Shown piece after piece: positions 1-7,505 of a stretch of DNA of 46,923 nucleotides. This stretch comes from Bacillota bacterium (lineage in GTDB: Bacteria; Bacillota; UBA5301; JAMCQP01), in assembly GCA_023381695.1 (NCBI GenBank), contig JAMCQP010000112.1, positions 1 through 46,923 on the forward strand. Direction: 5' to 3'. Below the pieces are notes generated by a model, which searched no databases, had not been told where the DNA came from, and saw only the letters and a program-made list of their open reading frames with translations. A program made the translations under genes and the position numbers. Each line of letters starts with the position of its first letter. Position 1 is the first letter of the stretch.

Positions 1-302
1 GATTGGAAGAAACCCTCACGGTTACCAGGTTGGCCTTGCCTGGCACTCTCAAGAAGACCCTAAGGTCCACCAACCCCATGGAGTCTGCCTTCGATGGCAC
101 AGCCGCCCATACGAGAAATGTGAAGAGGTGGCAGAATGGAGATCAGGTCCTCAGGTGGATGGCTGCGGCTTTGCTTGAGGTTGAGAAAAGATTCCGGCGC
201 ATCAAGGGTTACAAGGAGATCCCATTGCTAATCGATGTTCTTGCCAAAAGTACAGATGGCCTAAGTGCACCACCGGAATTCAAAAAGGCAGCTATCGCGT
301 GA
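1..302 (+). CDS. IS256-family (Mutator-like) transposase, C-terminal part, cut by window edge
   Basis: This is the last ~100 residues of a DDE transposase of the IS256/Mutator family, which moves an insertion sequence by cut-and-paste or copy-out. The recognisable part is the C-terminal stretch around 'TLRSTNPMES', followed by 'RNVKRWQNGDQVLRW' and 'IKGYKEIPLL', which is typical of this family. The frame is open to the left edge, so the gene starts outside the window; the TTG at position 3 is only an internal codon. A stop at 300-302 ends it. Roughly 50 bases after the stop a different coding frame begins abruptly, which suggests that the right end of the element lies near 355. Family call is firm; subfamily is not determined. 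Confidence 0.85.
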   Translation, partial: LEETLTVTRLALPGTLKKTLRSTNPMESAFDGTAAHTRNVKRWQNGDQVLRWMAAALLEVEKRFRRIKGYKEIPLLIDVLAKSTDGLSAPPEFKKAAIA

Positions 303-322
303 TATCCGGCGAAATACTGTGA

Positions 323-640
323 ACGGCAATTTCTACGGAAGCTGGGACAACGTCTCGGAAAGGCGTGCACTATGTATTCCCTGTGCAGGCAAAAGGTGGC
401 TCAGACATTCTAAGCGTGGTTCAGATTGAACAGGATTACGCCATGTGTGCAACCAAATTTAAAAAGATGATTTGCCGGCCCATCGGAGCTCAGTTCATCA
501 GCGACGATCTGATTTCATTATTCGAGTTTGTACAGCAGGACGGAGAAATAAGAACCAGCACCGAACGCCATTACCGGCTTGTACCAGCAGAAGATGTAAC
601 GGCGGCCGACCTTGAAAACTACAAGAAAAATTCAATATAA
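323..640 (+). pseudogene. 3' remnant of an endonuclease-like gene interrupted by the IS256 element
   Basis: The frame is open from a stop at 320-322 and carries a conserved-looking C-terminal domain beginning near 356 with 'RKGVHYVFPVQAKGG', then 'VQIEQDYAMC', 'RPIGAQF' and 'RHYRLVP'. I recall this pattern from the C-terminus of larger conserved proteins annotated as endonuclease-like, but I cannot name the family with certainty. The GTG at 365 lies inside the homologous core, so it is not a natural start. The N-terminal part is missing and replaced by the end of the neighbouring insertion element. The likely history is insertion of the element into this gene. The 3' end overlaps the stop of the convergent fic gene by about 20 bases. 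Confidence 0.55.
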
Positions 641-1626
641 ATTCCACTCACCAGATCATAAAGTCGCTTGTTTTGGTAAATCCGCTCCTTGCCAAGTTTC
701 TCGGATACTAAAAAGCCCTTATTTTCAAGCGCATTAAGGTAATTGACTGCCGTTCGCCTCGAAATACCCAACCCCTCTTCAATGTACTGTATCTTGGTGT
801 AAAACTCATAAAACAGCAGGTCGATAAGTTCCCTGGAGTAAAGCTTCGGCAGCTTTTCTTTTATATCAGCGGTCATCAAATCCACTTCCGCATTTATCCG
901 CTTGAGTAACTGCAAGGTTTCTTCGGCGGTTTCCTCGATACCCGTAAGGATATAAACGATCCAATCCTCCCAGTTTTCCTTGGTGCGCACCGCCTGTAAA
1001 AGCCTGTAATAAGCTGTTTTATTGCGGATAAGGTATCTGCTCAAATATAGAATCGGGCTGTCCAGCAATTCCTTGAGAACGAGGTAAAGCACGTTGACAA
1101 TACGCCCCGTTCTCCCGTTGCCGTCGTAAAATGGGTGGATGTTTTCAAACTGATAATGGATTGCCGCGAGCTTGATCAGCGGGTCGATGCCGTCGAAGTC
1201 CTCATTGATATACTTTTCAAGATTGGCCATGAGCGAGAGAATTTCTTGCTCTCCGCCTGGCGGTGTATATATGGTTTCGCCTGTGGTTTCATTCATTAAT
1301 ACGGTGCCGGGCAACTTCCGGATTCCAGCTCGGTTGTTTTCGATGTGCGCCTGAATGTCCACGATCATGTTTGTGATAAGCATCCCACGTTCTTTCACCT
1401 GTTCATAGCCATGCCAGAGCGCGGTGCGATAATTGACAACCTCCTTGGCCGCAGGGTTTTTATAGCCGGTTTGGCTCATCGCTTTAAATAACTCATCATG
1501 TGTGGTGATAATATTCTCAATGGCAGAGCTGTCCTTTGCCTCGTTGATGATGACTGCGTTTATCAGAATATGCTTGTTCGGAATAGTGTCTCCATATGGT
1601 AAGTATTGACAGCGAAGACACGTCAT
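619..1626 (-). CDS. Fic-domain protein with C-terminal winged helix, N-terminus shortened
   Basis: Fic proteins transfer AMP (or another nucleotide monophosphate) to target hydroxyls. The catalytic motif 'HPFYDGNGRTGR' is complete at about residue 164. The autoinhibitory glutamate motif (S/T)xxxE(G/N) is present near residue 33 as 'SSAIEN', so the active site would be self-inhibited in the class II manner. The last ~70 residues, with 'GISRRTAVNYLNALENKGF', look like a winged helix. In relatives such as the Shewanella Fic protein the inhibitory motif sits about 40 residues further in, so the N-terminus is short. The first codons overlap the promoter and operator of the divergent tetR gene. I infer that the 5' end was replaced when that cassette joined, and that the present protein may be defective. 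Confidence 0.8.
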   Translation of the reverse strand: MTCLRCQYLPYGDTIPNKHILINAVIINEAKDSSAIENIITTHDELFKAMSQTGYKNPAAKEVVNYRTALWHGYEQVKERGMLITNMIVDIQAHIENNRAGIRKLPGTVLMNETTGETIYTPPGGEQEILSLMANLEKYINEDFDGIDPLIKLAAIHYQFENIHPFYDGNGRTGRIVNVLYLVLKELLDSPILYLSRYLIRNKTAYYRLLQAVRTKENWEDWIVYILTGIEETAEETLQLLKRINAEVDLMTADIKEKLPKLYSRELIDLLFYEFYTKIQYIEEGLGISRRTAVNYLNALENKGFLVSEKLGKERIYQNKRLYDLVSGIYIEFFL

Positions 1627-1634
1627 GGTAAAAT
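1606..1634 (+). promoter_or_regulatory. Sigma-A-type promoter of the TetR/membrane-protein cassette
   Basis: TTGACA at 1606-1611, a 17-base spacer and TAAAAT at 1629-1634 form a near-consensus promoter reading right. Transcription should begin near 1641, inside the inverted repeat at 1626-1667 and about 65 bases before the TTG start of the TetR gene. The -35 box lies within the first codons of the divergent fic reading frame. Confidence 0.65.
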
Positions 1635-1667
1635 AACCATTGGTAATAACCAGTGGTTATTTTACCA
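1626..1667. promoter_or_regulatory. Inverted repeat, probable TetR operator
   Basis: Two perfect 14-base arms, TGGTAAAATAACCA (1626-1639) and its complement (1654-1667), flank a 14-base centre that contains a third related half-site, GGTAATAACC. The left arm covers the -10 box of the promoter at 1606-1634. Its position suits autorepression by the TetR-family protein encoded just downstream, since an operator on top of the promoter is the usual layout in this family. Confidence 0.65.
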
Positions 1668-1707
1668 ACGGTACCTTGTCGGGTGCCGGTGCAGGAAGGG
1701 AAATAAC

Positions 1708-2346
1708 TTGGGAACTCGTCGCAACAGAAAGGAAGGCAAGGGCGGGGAGGCCAGACAGGCTCTTATTGACGCCACCCTGGAACTCATCGACCAGGCCGGC
1801 GGATGCCGGGGCGTTACTCTGCGGGCTGTCGCCGTCCGGGCCGGCTTCACCCATACCAACACCTACAACTACTTTGCCGGTTTGGAGAACCTCTTTTGGG
1901 AAGCGCTGGTGGAGGCGGTCAAAAGGAGTGTGTCCTGGACGGGACGATACCTCAAGGACGTGAGGGCAGACAGTCCGGAAGTGTTCGGCGCATTCGTCAC
2001 CGCCCAGTTGGAGTTTGCCCAGGCGCACCCGGGGTGGTATCGTCTCATGTGGCTGGAACCACTTGAGGGGGAAATCCCGCCAGAGCTGCTTCCGCAACTG
2101 TCGCGGCCACGTGACATGCTCACGACGCTGGTTCAGCCACTGTTAGGCCCAGGTGTCACGTGGGAGGAGGCCAGAAGGACGGTGGATCTCCTTCACGCCT
2201 ACGTCCACGGCGAAATCTGCCGGTTGATCACCCGTCGCACCGTCGTGGACTTCGAGCCCGCGTCGTCCCGGCTGATCCGGGAGAATGCTTTGCGCCTGCT
2301 CAAGTGCCTGGCAGAAGATTTATCGAAAAAACAGGGGTTGAGGTGA
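1708..2346 (+). CDS. TetR/AcrR-family transcriptional regulator
   Basis: A 212-residue one-component repressor with an N-terminal helix-turn-helix around residues 25-60 ('GVTLRAVAVRAGFTHTNTYNYF') and an all-helical ligand-binding C-terminal domain. I place the start at TTG 1708, seven bases after the ribosome site GGAAGGG; the longer frame from 1606 would run through the promoter and operator. The membrane protein gene follows after six bases, so both are probably co-transcribed and repressed by this protein until an unknown small molecule binds. The spelling of the HTH ends in the usual 'YNYF' recognition-helix pattern of the family. The effector is unknown. Confidence 0.88.
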   Translation: MGTRRNRKEGKGGEARQALIDATLELIDQAGGCRGVTLRAVAVRAGFTHTNTYNYFAGLENLFWEALVEAVKRSVSWTGRYLKDVRADSPEVFGAFVTAQLEFAQAHPGWYRLMWLEPLEGEIPPELLPQLSRPRDMLTTLVQPLLGPGVTWEEARRTVDLLHAYVHGEICRLITRRTVVDFEPASSRLIRENALRLLKCLAEDLSKKQGLR

Positions 2347-2352
2347 ATTAAC

Positions 2353-3177
2353 ATGGAACAGAAAAAATCCGGCGTAACCATGATCTTTGGGCTTCTTTTG
2401 GCGGTGACCCTGGGGGGTATCCTCTTCCATCTGCTGACCGGCTACGACTATCCATCCGCACCGGCCACCGATTTCGAGCTAAACACTCTCGGCGACCTCT
2501 ACGAAGCATTTTTCCTGATCCCGGCTGGCCTCATCGGCCTGTGGGTCTTGCGGAAAGGCAGCGCCTGGGGTCCCCTCTTGATTGTCGGGGTGGCCGCGAA
2601 CCTGGCCTACAACTACGCCATGTTGGCGGCAGGCCGGCAGAACCCGTGGATCTTCCTCTGGATAGCCAAACTGGCCCTGGCCGGGACAACTGTCTGCCTG
2701 GTATGGCGCCTGTTGCCGCCTGGGCTGGGCCGCCGGTCCGGGCGGAGGTGGGGCGCGGCAATATATCTGGTCGTCGCCGGCCTGGCGCTTTCAGGCATGA
2801 TGTGGCAAAGACTCCTGGCCAGCGCCGCCGGGCGAACGGTGGAGATGACCATGCAGGCAAGCGGTACCGTGGACTGGGGGGAACCGGTCCTCCGGGATGC
2901 CGTGGTCTTCTTCTCCCTCGCTTTTCCGGTACTGATTACGGCTGTATTAGGCCTTGTAAGGGGAACCGATTGGGGGGGCAGGGCCGCGGCGGCAATGAAC
3001 GCTTTTATTGTAAGCATTATCAGCATCGTGCTCTTCACAGGGCCGCTTAAAGAGGCCCTCTTGAGCGGTTCGGTCTCCGCCCCGATGTGGAGGCTGTCCG
3101 TCATGATGATCCTGGCGGCGGCACCTGCCGTCTACTTCCTGATCCGGCCCGTAAAGGACGAAACCCGGCCGATCTAG
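2353..3177 (+). CDS. Polytopic membrane protein of unknown function (TetR-linked)
   Basis: A 274-residue integral membrane protein with about seven or eight hydrophobic segments (near residues 8-28, 47-65, 72-90, 102-118, 134-152, 185-203, 214-232, 245-263) separated by short charged loops. No catalytic or transport motif is recognised. It begins six bases after the TetR stop with GAGGTG upstream, so it is the presumed target of that regulator. A role in exporting or sensing the TetR ligand is possible but is inference from position only. Its 3' end overlaps the convergent EamA gene by four bases. Confidence 0.7.
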   Translation: MEQKKSGVTMIFGLLLAVTLGGILFHLLTGYDYPSAPATDFELNTLGDLYEAFFLIPAGLIGLWVLRKGSAWGPLLIVGVAANLAYNYAMLAAGRQNPWIFLWIAKLALAGTTVCLVWRLLPPGLGRRSGRRWGAAIYLVVAGLALSGMMWQRLLASAAGRTVEMTMQASGTVDWGEPVLRDAVVFFSLAFPVLITAVLGLVRGTDWGGRAAAAMNAFIVSIISIVLFTGPLKEALLSGSVSAPMWRLSVMMILAAAPAVYFLIRPVKDETRPI

Positions 3178-4160
3178 ACAGAAGCGGCTTGCCGTTCCTT
3201 TGATTGAGCCTGGCCCGCCAGCCAGCCTTCATAGATTCTCAGGAAGAGTACCCCGGCCAGAATCATCAGGCTGCCGCCGAGCTGGCTGTTGCTCAGGCGC
3301 TCGCCAAGCAGGAAATACGCGATCACGGTGGTAAAGACCGGTTCCAGGGTGACGATGAGGTTGGCGACGCTGGCGGGCAGGTACCCCAGGCTGACGTTAT
3401 ACAGCCCGAAGCCTACCACAGTGGGTCCCGCCGCCAGCAGGAGTAGAATGCCCCAACCGGCCAGCGAATCCCTCAGCCAGAACAGGTCGGCCGGATGAGT
3501 GGCGTTGCCTGGCAAAAGCCGCCCTGGCAGCAGGTTGAAGAGCAGCAAAAAAACGGCGGCAAGGCCAAAGGTGTAAAGCAGGGTCGTCCAGGGGTTCAGG
3601 CCTCGCTGCGAAGCCGAGCGGCCCATCAGGGTATAGGCGGCGTAGCACAATCCGGAAAGAATGCCGGTAAGGATCCCCACCGGGTTGCCGCGCCAGGCCG
3701 CCGGATCCAGCGCCCCCGCGACCAGCACGCAGCCTCCCAGACTGAAGGCAACCGCCAGGAGTTTGGCCCAACCCAGGCGTTCTTTCAGTAACCACCAGCC
3801 CAGCAGTGCAGTATACGCCGCCGAAGAGTAAACCAGCACAGTGGCGATGGCCGCCCCGGCCAGGGAGACCGAGATGGTCCACAGGGAGTTGAAGATTGCC
3901 AGCACCAGTCCATAAACGGTCAGATAGCGCAGGTCCCGGGGATTGACCCGCAGCAAGGAAGGGTATAGCAGCCCCAGAACTGGCAGCAGGGTGAAGGCCA
4001 CCAGGCCGTCCCGCCAGAGGGCCAGCACCAGTGGGGGCATGTGGTAGGTTTGGGTCAGGTATCTGATGAAGATGGCCGTGGTGGACAGGATGGCCGCGCA
4101 GATCAGGGCGATGGTATAGCCGCGCGCAAGATTCGAACTGCCGGAGGCAGAGTTGAGCAT
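3174..4160 (-). CDS. EamA/DMT-superfamily transporter (10 membrane segments)
   Basis: A 328-residue drug/metabolite transporter superfamily protein made of two five-helix EamA repeats, a common fold for amino acid or metabolite exporters. Features are the N-terminal 'ILSTTAIFIRYL' helix, a mid-repeat 'SSAAYTALLGWWLLKERLG' and a C-terminal 'LEPVFTTVIAYFLLGERLS', where the P-x-F and GERL pattern is typical of the second repeat. It is divergent from the MocR regulator at 4349-5959; MocR proteins often control a neighbouring EamA gene, so the transporter is probably regulated by it. The substrate is unknown. Confidence 0.88.
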   Translation of the reverse strand: MLNSASGSSNLARGYTIALICAAILSTTAIFIRYLTQTYHMPPLVLALWRDGLVAFTLLPVLGLLYPSLLRVNPRDLRYLTVYGLVLAIFNSLWTISVSLAGAAIATVLVYSSAAYTALLGWWLLKERLGWAKLLAVAFSLGGCVLVAGALDPAAWRGNPVGILTGILSGLCYAAYTLMGRSASQRGLNPWTTLLYTFGLAAVFLLLFNLLPGRLLPGNATHPADLFWLRDSLAGWGILLLLAAGPTVVGFGLYNVSLGYLPASVANLIVTLEPVFTTVIAYFLLGERLSNSQLGGSLMILAGVLFLRIYEGWLAGQAQSKERQAASV

Positions 4161-4263
4161 GACTTTTGGCGTTCTCCTTCTGGTGCCCCCTTTAGATGCC
4201 CCTCCTTTGGATAAGAGGTCTCCTCGGGTTCACCCAGCGTCATATTCTCTGCCCATATTTTAT

Positions 4264-4292
4264 GGTATAATTGGCGTGATGGATAGAGCCAA
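4264..4292 (-). promoter_or_regulatory. Promoter of the EamA transporter gene
   Basis: Reading left, TTGGCT (4287-4292), a 17-base spacer and TATACC (4264-4269) form a plausible sigma-A promoter about 100 bases upstream of the transporter start. A TATAAT also exists on the plus strand at 4266-4271 and could serve the MocR gene, but no good -35 box accompanies it. Confidence 0.45.
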
Positions 4293-4297
4293 TACCA

Positions 4298-4313
4298 CCT
4301 GATATTTATCAGG
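4298..4313. promoter_or_regulatory. Palindrome in the MocR/EamA intergenic region, possible MocR site
   Basis: CCTGATA-TT-TATCAGG is a perfect palindrome with seven-base arms, sitting just upstream of the -35 box of the transporter promoter and 36 bases before the MocR start codon. The sequence GCCAAT occurs as a direct repeat on each side (4288-4293 and 4313-4318). Such a layout between a divergent regulator and its target suggests a binding site for the regulator. No experimental consensus is available to me. Confidence 0.4.
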
Positions 4314-4348
4314 CCAATTCAGTGGAGCGGCTTCGAAGGAGGAGAGCG

Positions 4349-5959
4349 ATGCGCATCCCGCTTGATCGGCAGAGTGCCGAACCCCTTTACCAACAGATCG
4401 AGGCTTTTTTGCGCCAGGGGATACTTACGGGCAGTATAGCGCCTGATACACGCCTGCCCGCCACCCGCCAGCTTGCCCGGGACCTGGGGGTCAACCGCAT
4501 CACCGTGGAAAATGCCTACGCTGAACTTGAGGCCGACGGCCTGGTTTGCTCCCGGGTCGGCAGCGGCACTTATGTTTTGCCGTCCAGCCCCCTGTCACCC
4601 CTTCCCAGGGATGGCCCCGGCGCGCCCTGGCCGCTCTGGCAGCAGGATTTGCAGTTCAGATGCTGGGTATCAGGGGTACCAGGGATATTAGAGGTACCAG
4701 AAGTATCAGAGGGAGAGTTGCCGGAAGAGTTGCCCGGAGCAAGAACCGCCCGGTATCCCCATCAAATCAGCTTCGCTGGCGGCACCGGCGACGCCGGCCT
4801 CTTCCCCGCCGAAGACTTCCGCAAGGCCATCCAGAATGTCATGCGCCGCGACGGCATCACTGCCCTGGAATACGGCGAACGCAGCGGGTATACTCCCCTG
4901 CGCAGAACCATTGCCCACGTTTTGGCCAGCCAGGGCCTTCAGGCGCGTGCTGAAAACATCCTGATCACCTCCGGCTCGCAGCAAGCACTGGCACTGGTGT
5001 CGCAGCTTCTCCTCAAGCCAGGTGATCCCATCCTGGTGGAAAGCCCAACCTACGGCGGGGCACTGGATCTATTCCGGTCCCTGGGCCTCAGGGTCATTGG
5101 CATCCCGACCGATGAGCGCGGCATGCGGGTGGAGATGCTGGAAGAACTGCTTGAGCGGTACCATCCCAAACTTATCTATACCATCCCCAACTTTCACAAC
5201 CCGACCGGCGCCTGTATGAGCGGCCAGCGCCGCCGCCAGCTGGTTGTTCTGGCGGATCGCTATAATGTTCCCATCCTGGAAGACGACTTCGTGGGGGACT
5301 TGCGTTACGATGGCCGCGCCCAGCCTGCCCTCAAAGCACTTGACCCGGGAGGCAGGGTCATCTATATCAGCACCTTCTCCAAGATGCTCATGCCCGGGCT
5401 GCGTGTGGGCTTTCTGGTGGCTGAAGGGCCGGTCTATGACCAACTGGTGAGTTATAAACGAGTCAATGACCTGGCGACCTCCAACCTGATCCAGCGCGTT
5501 CTGGAGGCATACGTCAACGTGGGGCGCTACCAGGCCCACCTGCGCCGTTCCCGTCAGGTTTACCGGAAGCGGCGGGACGCCATGCTACTGGCGCTCAACC
5601 GCCACCTGCCCGCCGGGGTGCGCGTGGATCCGCCACAGGGCGGGCTCTTCATCTGGCTGCGCCTGCCCGGCAATCTATCTTCCGAAAAATTGCTTCCGCT
5701 GGCTCTGGAGGAAGGTGTGACCTTTGCGCCCGGCAGCGACTTTTTCCCGGACGATTTGGGCGGCTCAGACGACTCGGACAACAAGCTCTGTCTGCGCCTC
5801 AATTTTGCCGTTCAGCCTCCGAAGGCCATCGAGGAAGGAATCAAGCGGTTGGGAAGGGCGATCATGCGATTCCTCTCGCCGGACGAAGGCCGGGCCGCTT
5901 TGCGGGAGCAGGGACCTTCCGCAAAATTGTCGAGCAGAAGTGCGGAGACCGGAGTATAA
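4349..5959 (+). CDS. MocR/PdxR-type regulator (GntR wHTH fused to aminotransferase fold)
   Basis: A 536-residue chimeric regulator. Residues 1-75 form a GntR winged helix ('EPLYQQIEAFLRQGI', 'LPATRQLARDLGVNRITV', 'VGSGTYV'); residues from about 155 form a class I aminotransferase fold that binds pyridoxal phosphate. The PLP lysine lies in 'STFSKMLMPGLRVGF', and 'IPNFHNPTG' is the usual conserved segment. The start ATG 4349 follows AAGGAGG; the GTG at 4322 lacks such a site. The linker around residues 105-140 is Glu/Gly-rich and variable. MocR proteins sense PLP or amino compounds and control adjacent metabolic or transport genes; here the divergent EamA gene is the obvious target. Confidence 0.92.
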   Translation: MRIPLDRQSAEPLYQQIEAFLRQGILTGSIAPDTRLPATRQLARDLGVNRITVENAYAELEADGLVCSRVGSGTYVLPSSPLSPLPRDGPGAPWPLWQQDLQFRCWVSGVPGILEVPEVSEGELPEELPGARTARYPHQISFAGGTGDAGLFPAEDFRKAIQNVMRRDGITALEYGERSGYTPLRRTIAHVLASQGLQARAENILITSGSQQALALVSQLLLKPGDPILVESPTYGGALDLFRSLGLRVIGIPTDERGMRVEMLEELLERYHPKLIYTIPNFHNPTGACMSGQRRRQLVVLADRYNVPILEDDFVGDLRYDGRAQPALKALDPGGRVIYISTFSKMLMPGLRVGFLVAEGPVYDQLVSYKRVNDLATSNLIQRVLEAYVNVGRYQAHLRRSRQVYRKRRDAMLLALNRHLPAGVRVDPPQGGLFIWLRLPGNLSSEKLLPLALEEGVTFAPGSDFFPDDLGGSDDSDNKLCLRLNFAVQPPKAIEEGIKRLGRAIMRFLSPDEGRAALREQGPSAKLSSRSAETGV

Positions 5960-5985
5960 TGGGCATATCCTCCGGAGGTGGCTTG

Positions 5986-6321
5986 GTGGACTACAATCTG
6001 TTTCTCAAATCGGCGTTTGCTTATATCGAAAACCGGGTGAACTCTGAGATCAGCATGGATGAAGTGGCGCGGGTGGCGGGATTTTCCACGGCGCATTTCC
6101 GTGACGTTTTCCGGGGAGCGACGGCTGATGAACAGGAATTCCCGGCGGAGGCCCCTTTGCCCATGCTCATGGAACGGTTGATGTGCCAGATAGATGCCCA
6201 GACCGTGGTGGGAGAAGGGCGGTGGAACGCCGGCCTGTTTTTGAAAAGGGAGGCGGAGCGGTTCCCCGAGGTGGGTTCATCGTTGCGCGCGGGCGCCGAT
6301 TACCTGAAAAAAGATGGGTAA
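5986..6321 (+). pseudogene. AraC-like regulator remnant fused to an unrelated tail
   Basis: The first ~38 residues ('AFAYIENRVNSEISMDEVA...FSTAHFRDVF') match the first helix-turn-helix of AraC-type regulators of the kind placed at the N-terminus. After 'RDVFRGAT' the homology stops: the second HTH motif is absent and the remaining ~65 residues are not recognised. Start GTG 5986 lies seven bases after GGAGG; the ATG at 5959 overlaps the MocR stop and has no good site. I infer an internal deletion or fusion that left a short, probably non-functional protein of 112 residues. It could be a small real DNA-binding protein, but a single AraC HTH is unusual. Confidence 0.5.
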
Positions 6322-6387
6322 ATCAGCGCGTTCATCATTTCTGCATCCATCGCAGCAAATCTCTGCCATTCCCGGGCTTGCGTTACG

Positions 6388-6711
6388 TTATCCATACAGC
6401 ACCATCCCCTCCCGTACAATTTGCCGTTCAATACTAGGAGCAGATTTGAGCTGATTAAACTTATCTTTTTTGCCAACCATCACATCCACAGGCATTGTTT
6501 TTTTGTCACGAATCGCTTTGCGAATCAATCTCATCGCATCAATTTCTCTGATGCCGGCATCTTCCGGCATCACTACATAAATGTCCAAGTCCGAATCAGC
6601 ATGCGGTGTCCCGCCTGCATAGGAACCGAACAGGAATATCTGCTCTACGGGAACGGTGTCTACTATAATATCTTTCAGGATATTCAATTCATCCTGAATC
6701 CGTTTTTCCAT
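6388..6711 (-). CDS. Minimal nucleotidyltransferase (MNT) domain protein
   Basis: A 107-residue protein of the DNA polymerase beta-like nucleotidyltransferase fold. The signature 'GSYAGGTPHADSDLDI' gives the G-S and the paired Asp residues (DxD) that bind metal and nucleotide. A third acidic residue is plausible in 'MPVDVMV'. In this family MNT proteins are often antitoxins that AMPylate a HEPN-domain RNase toxin encoded next door. No HEPN gene is adjacent here; the downstream side (6322-6387) is empty and upstream lie fragments. Start ATG 6711 follows GGAGGTG; the longer frame to 6762 has no such site. It is either an orphan antitoxin or a stand-alone nucleotidyltransferase. Confidence 0.85.
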   Translation of the reverse strand: MEKRIQDELNILKDIIVDTVPVEQIFLFGSYAGGTPHADSDLDIYVVMPEDAGIREIDAMRLIRKAIRDKKTMPVDVMVGKKDKFNQLKSAPSIERQIVREGMVLYG

Positions 6712-6779
6712 ATCAGCACCTCCATCTATTTTCAGCATGTCCCAGAACCTGAGTATTACCACTTATATTAGACGTTATC

Positions 6780-6836
6780 ATTGCATTTTTAGGAAGCGTA
6801 AACATGAACTCATAGGTTTTGGCGTGACCGATTGCT
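6780..6836 (-). pseudogene. Short Fic-gene remnant (copy of the 11.7-12.5 kb fic family)
   Basis: Read leftward in its own frame, about 18 codons spell 'AIGHAKTYEFMFTLPKNA', closely matching 'AIGHAKAYDFMFTLLKNR' of the intact Fic protein at 11694-12458. At DNA level 31 of 36 bases agree between 6800-6835 and 12204-12239. The fragment has no start, no stop of its own and no catalytic motif. Its right edge abuts a PIN-domain fragment in another frame, so the joint at about 6837 is a recombination scar. Confidence 0.65.
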
Positions 6837-6837
6837 C

Positions 6838-6954
6838 AGAGTCAATGGTGATGATCTCTTTTATGTTCTCGAACTCCGATATCATTATCAATGTTGCATC
6901 GGCAAAGTCCATCGTCACATCGGAATATTTCTCTGACAACTCGATGATCCTTCC
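6838..6954 (-). pseudogene. PIN-domain (VapC-like) toxin remnant, C-terminal 39 residues
   Basis: Reading left, the frame gives '[19 protein letters not shown]', then 'TLIMISEFENIKEIITIDS'. This is the typical end of VapC-type PIN nucleases: the Asp pair in 'MDFADA' and the terminal 'I-x-T-I-D' strand belong to the acidic active site. The N-terminal two thirds are missing. On the right the fragment runs into the end of the acetyltransferase gene, on the left into a fic fragment. Confidence 0.65.
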
Positions 6955-7505
6955 TTGATTACCCTGGCGGGATTTCCTCCCACCACCACATTGTCCGACA
7001 CATCCCTGGTCACTACCGCCCCGGAGGCGATGACTGCATTGTCGCCGATCTTCACGCCGGGATTGATAATCGCCTTCCCACCAATCCACACGTTATTGCC
7101 GATGGTCACGGGTTTCCCGAACTCCGGCCCCGCGATTCGTTCTACGGCATTTACAGGGTGTGTGGCCGTATAAATATGTACACCCGGCCCCATGAAACAA
7201 TTATCGCCGATGCGGACTTCACAGACATCCAGAAATACGCAGTCGAAATTGGCGTAAAAGTTCTTCCCCACGTGGATGTTGTACCCGTAATCACAACGAA
7301 AAGGCGGTTCCACATAAGCGTTCCCGCCGGTCGGGCCGAAAAGCTCTCTCAGAAGCCCCGCGCGCCTGTCATATTCCGTCTCCACCGTTTGATTGAACAG
7401 ACGAGTCAGCCTCCTGGCGTTCTCGCGCTCTTTGACCAGTTCCGGATCCGCCGCGCGATACAGCTCTCCGCTCAACATCTTCTGCTTTTCCGTTTTCGTT
7501 TGCAT
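6915..7505 (-). CDS. maa: Maltose/galactoside O-acetyltransferase (hexapeptide-repeat family)
   Basis: A CoA-dependent sugar O-acetyltransferase. The N-terminal '[19 protein letters not shown]' matches the maltose acetyltransferase N-terminal helix domain, and residues from ~70 form the left-handed beta-helix of hexapeptide repeats ('[19 protein letters not shown]', '[20 protein letters not shown]'). The His in 'TATHP' is the catalytic base of this family. Start ATG 7505 follows GGAAGGGG by seven bases. The protein should end after '[10 protein letters not shown]'; instead it reads about eleven more codons into the neighbouring PIN fragment in another frame, so the natural stop was lost by recombination. 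The enzyme core is complete, 196 residues in total. Confidence 0.88.
   Translation of the reverse strand: MQTKTEKQKMLSGELYRAADPELVKERENARRLTRLFNQTVETEYDRRAGLLRELFGPTGGNAYVEPPFRCDYGYNIHVGKNFYANFDCVFLDVCEVRIGDNCFMGPGVHIYTATHPVNAVERIAGPEFGKPVTIGNNVWIGGKAIINPGVKIGDNAVIASGAVVTRDVSDNVVVGGNPARVIKEGSSSCQRNIPM

Noticed and set aside
2531-3104. Alternative frames inside the TetR-linked membrane protein
   Set aside because: Arg/Pro-rich shadows without ribosome sites; the 274-residue membrane protein explains the region.
4322-4348. GTG 4322 as start of the MocR gene
   Set aside because: The ATG at 4349 has an ideal ribosome site and the GntR domain begins right after it.
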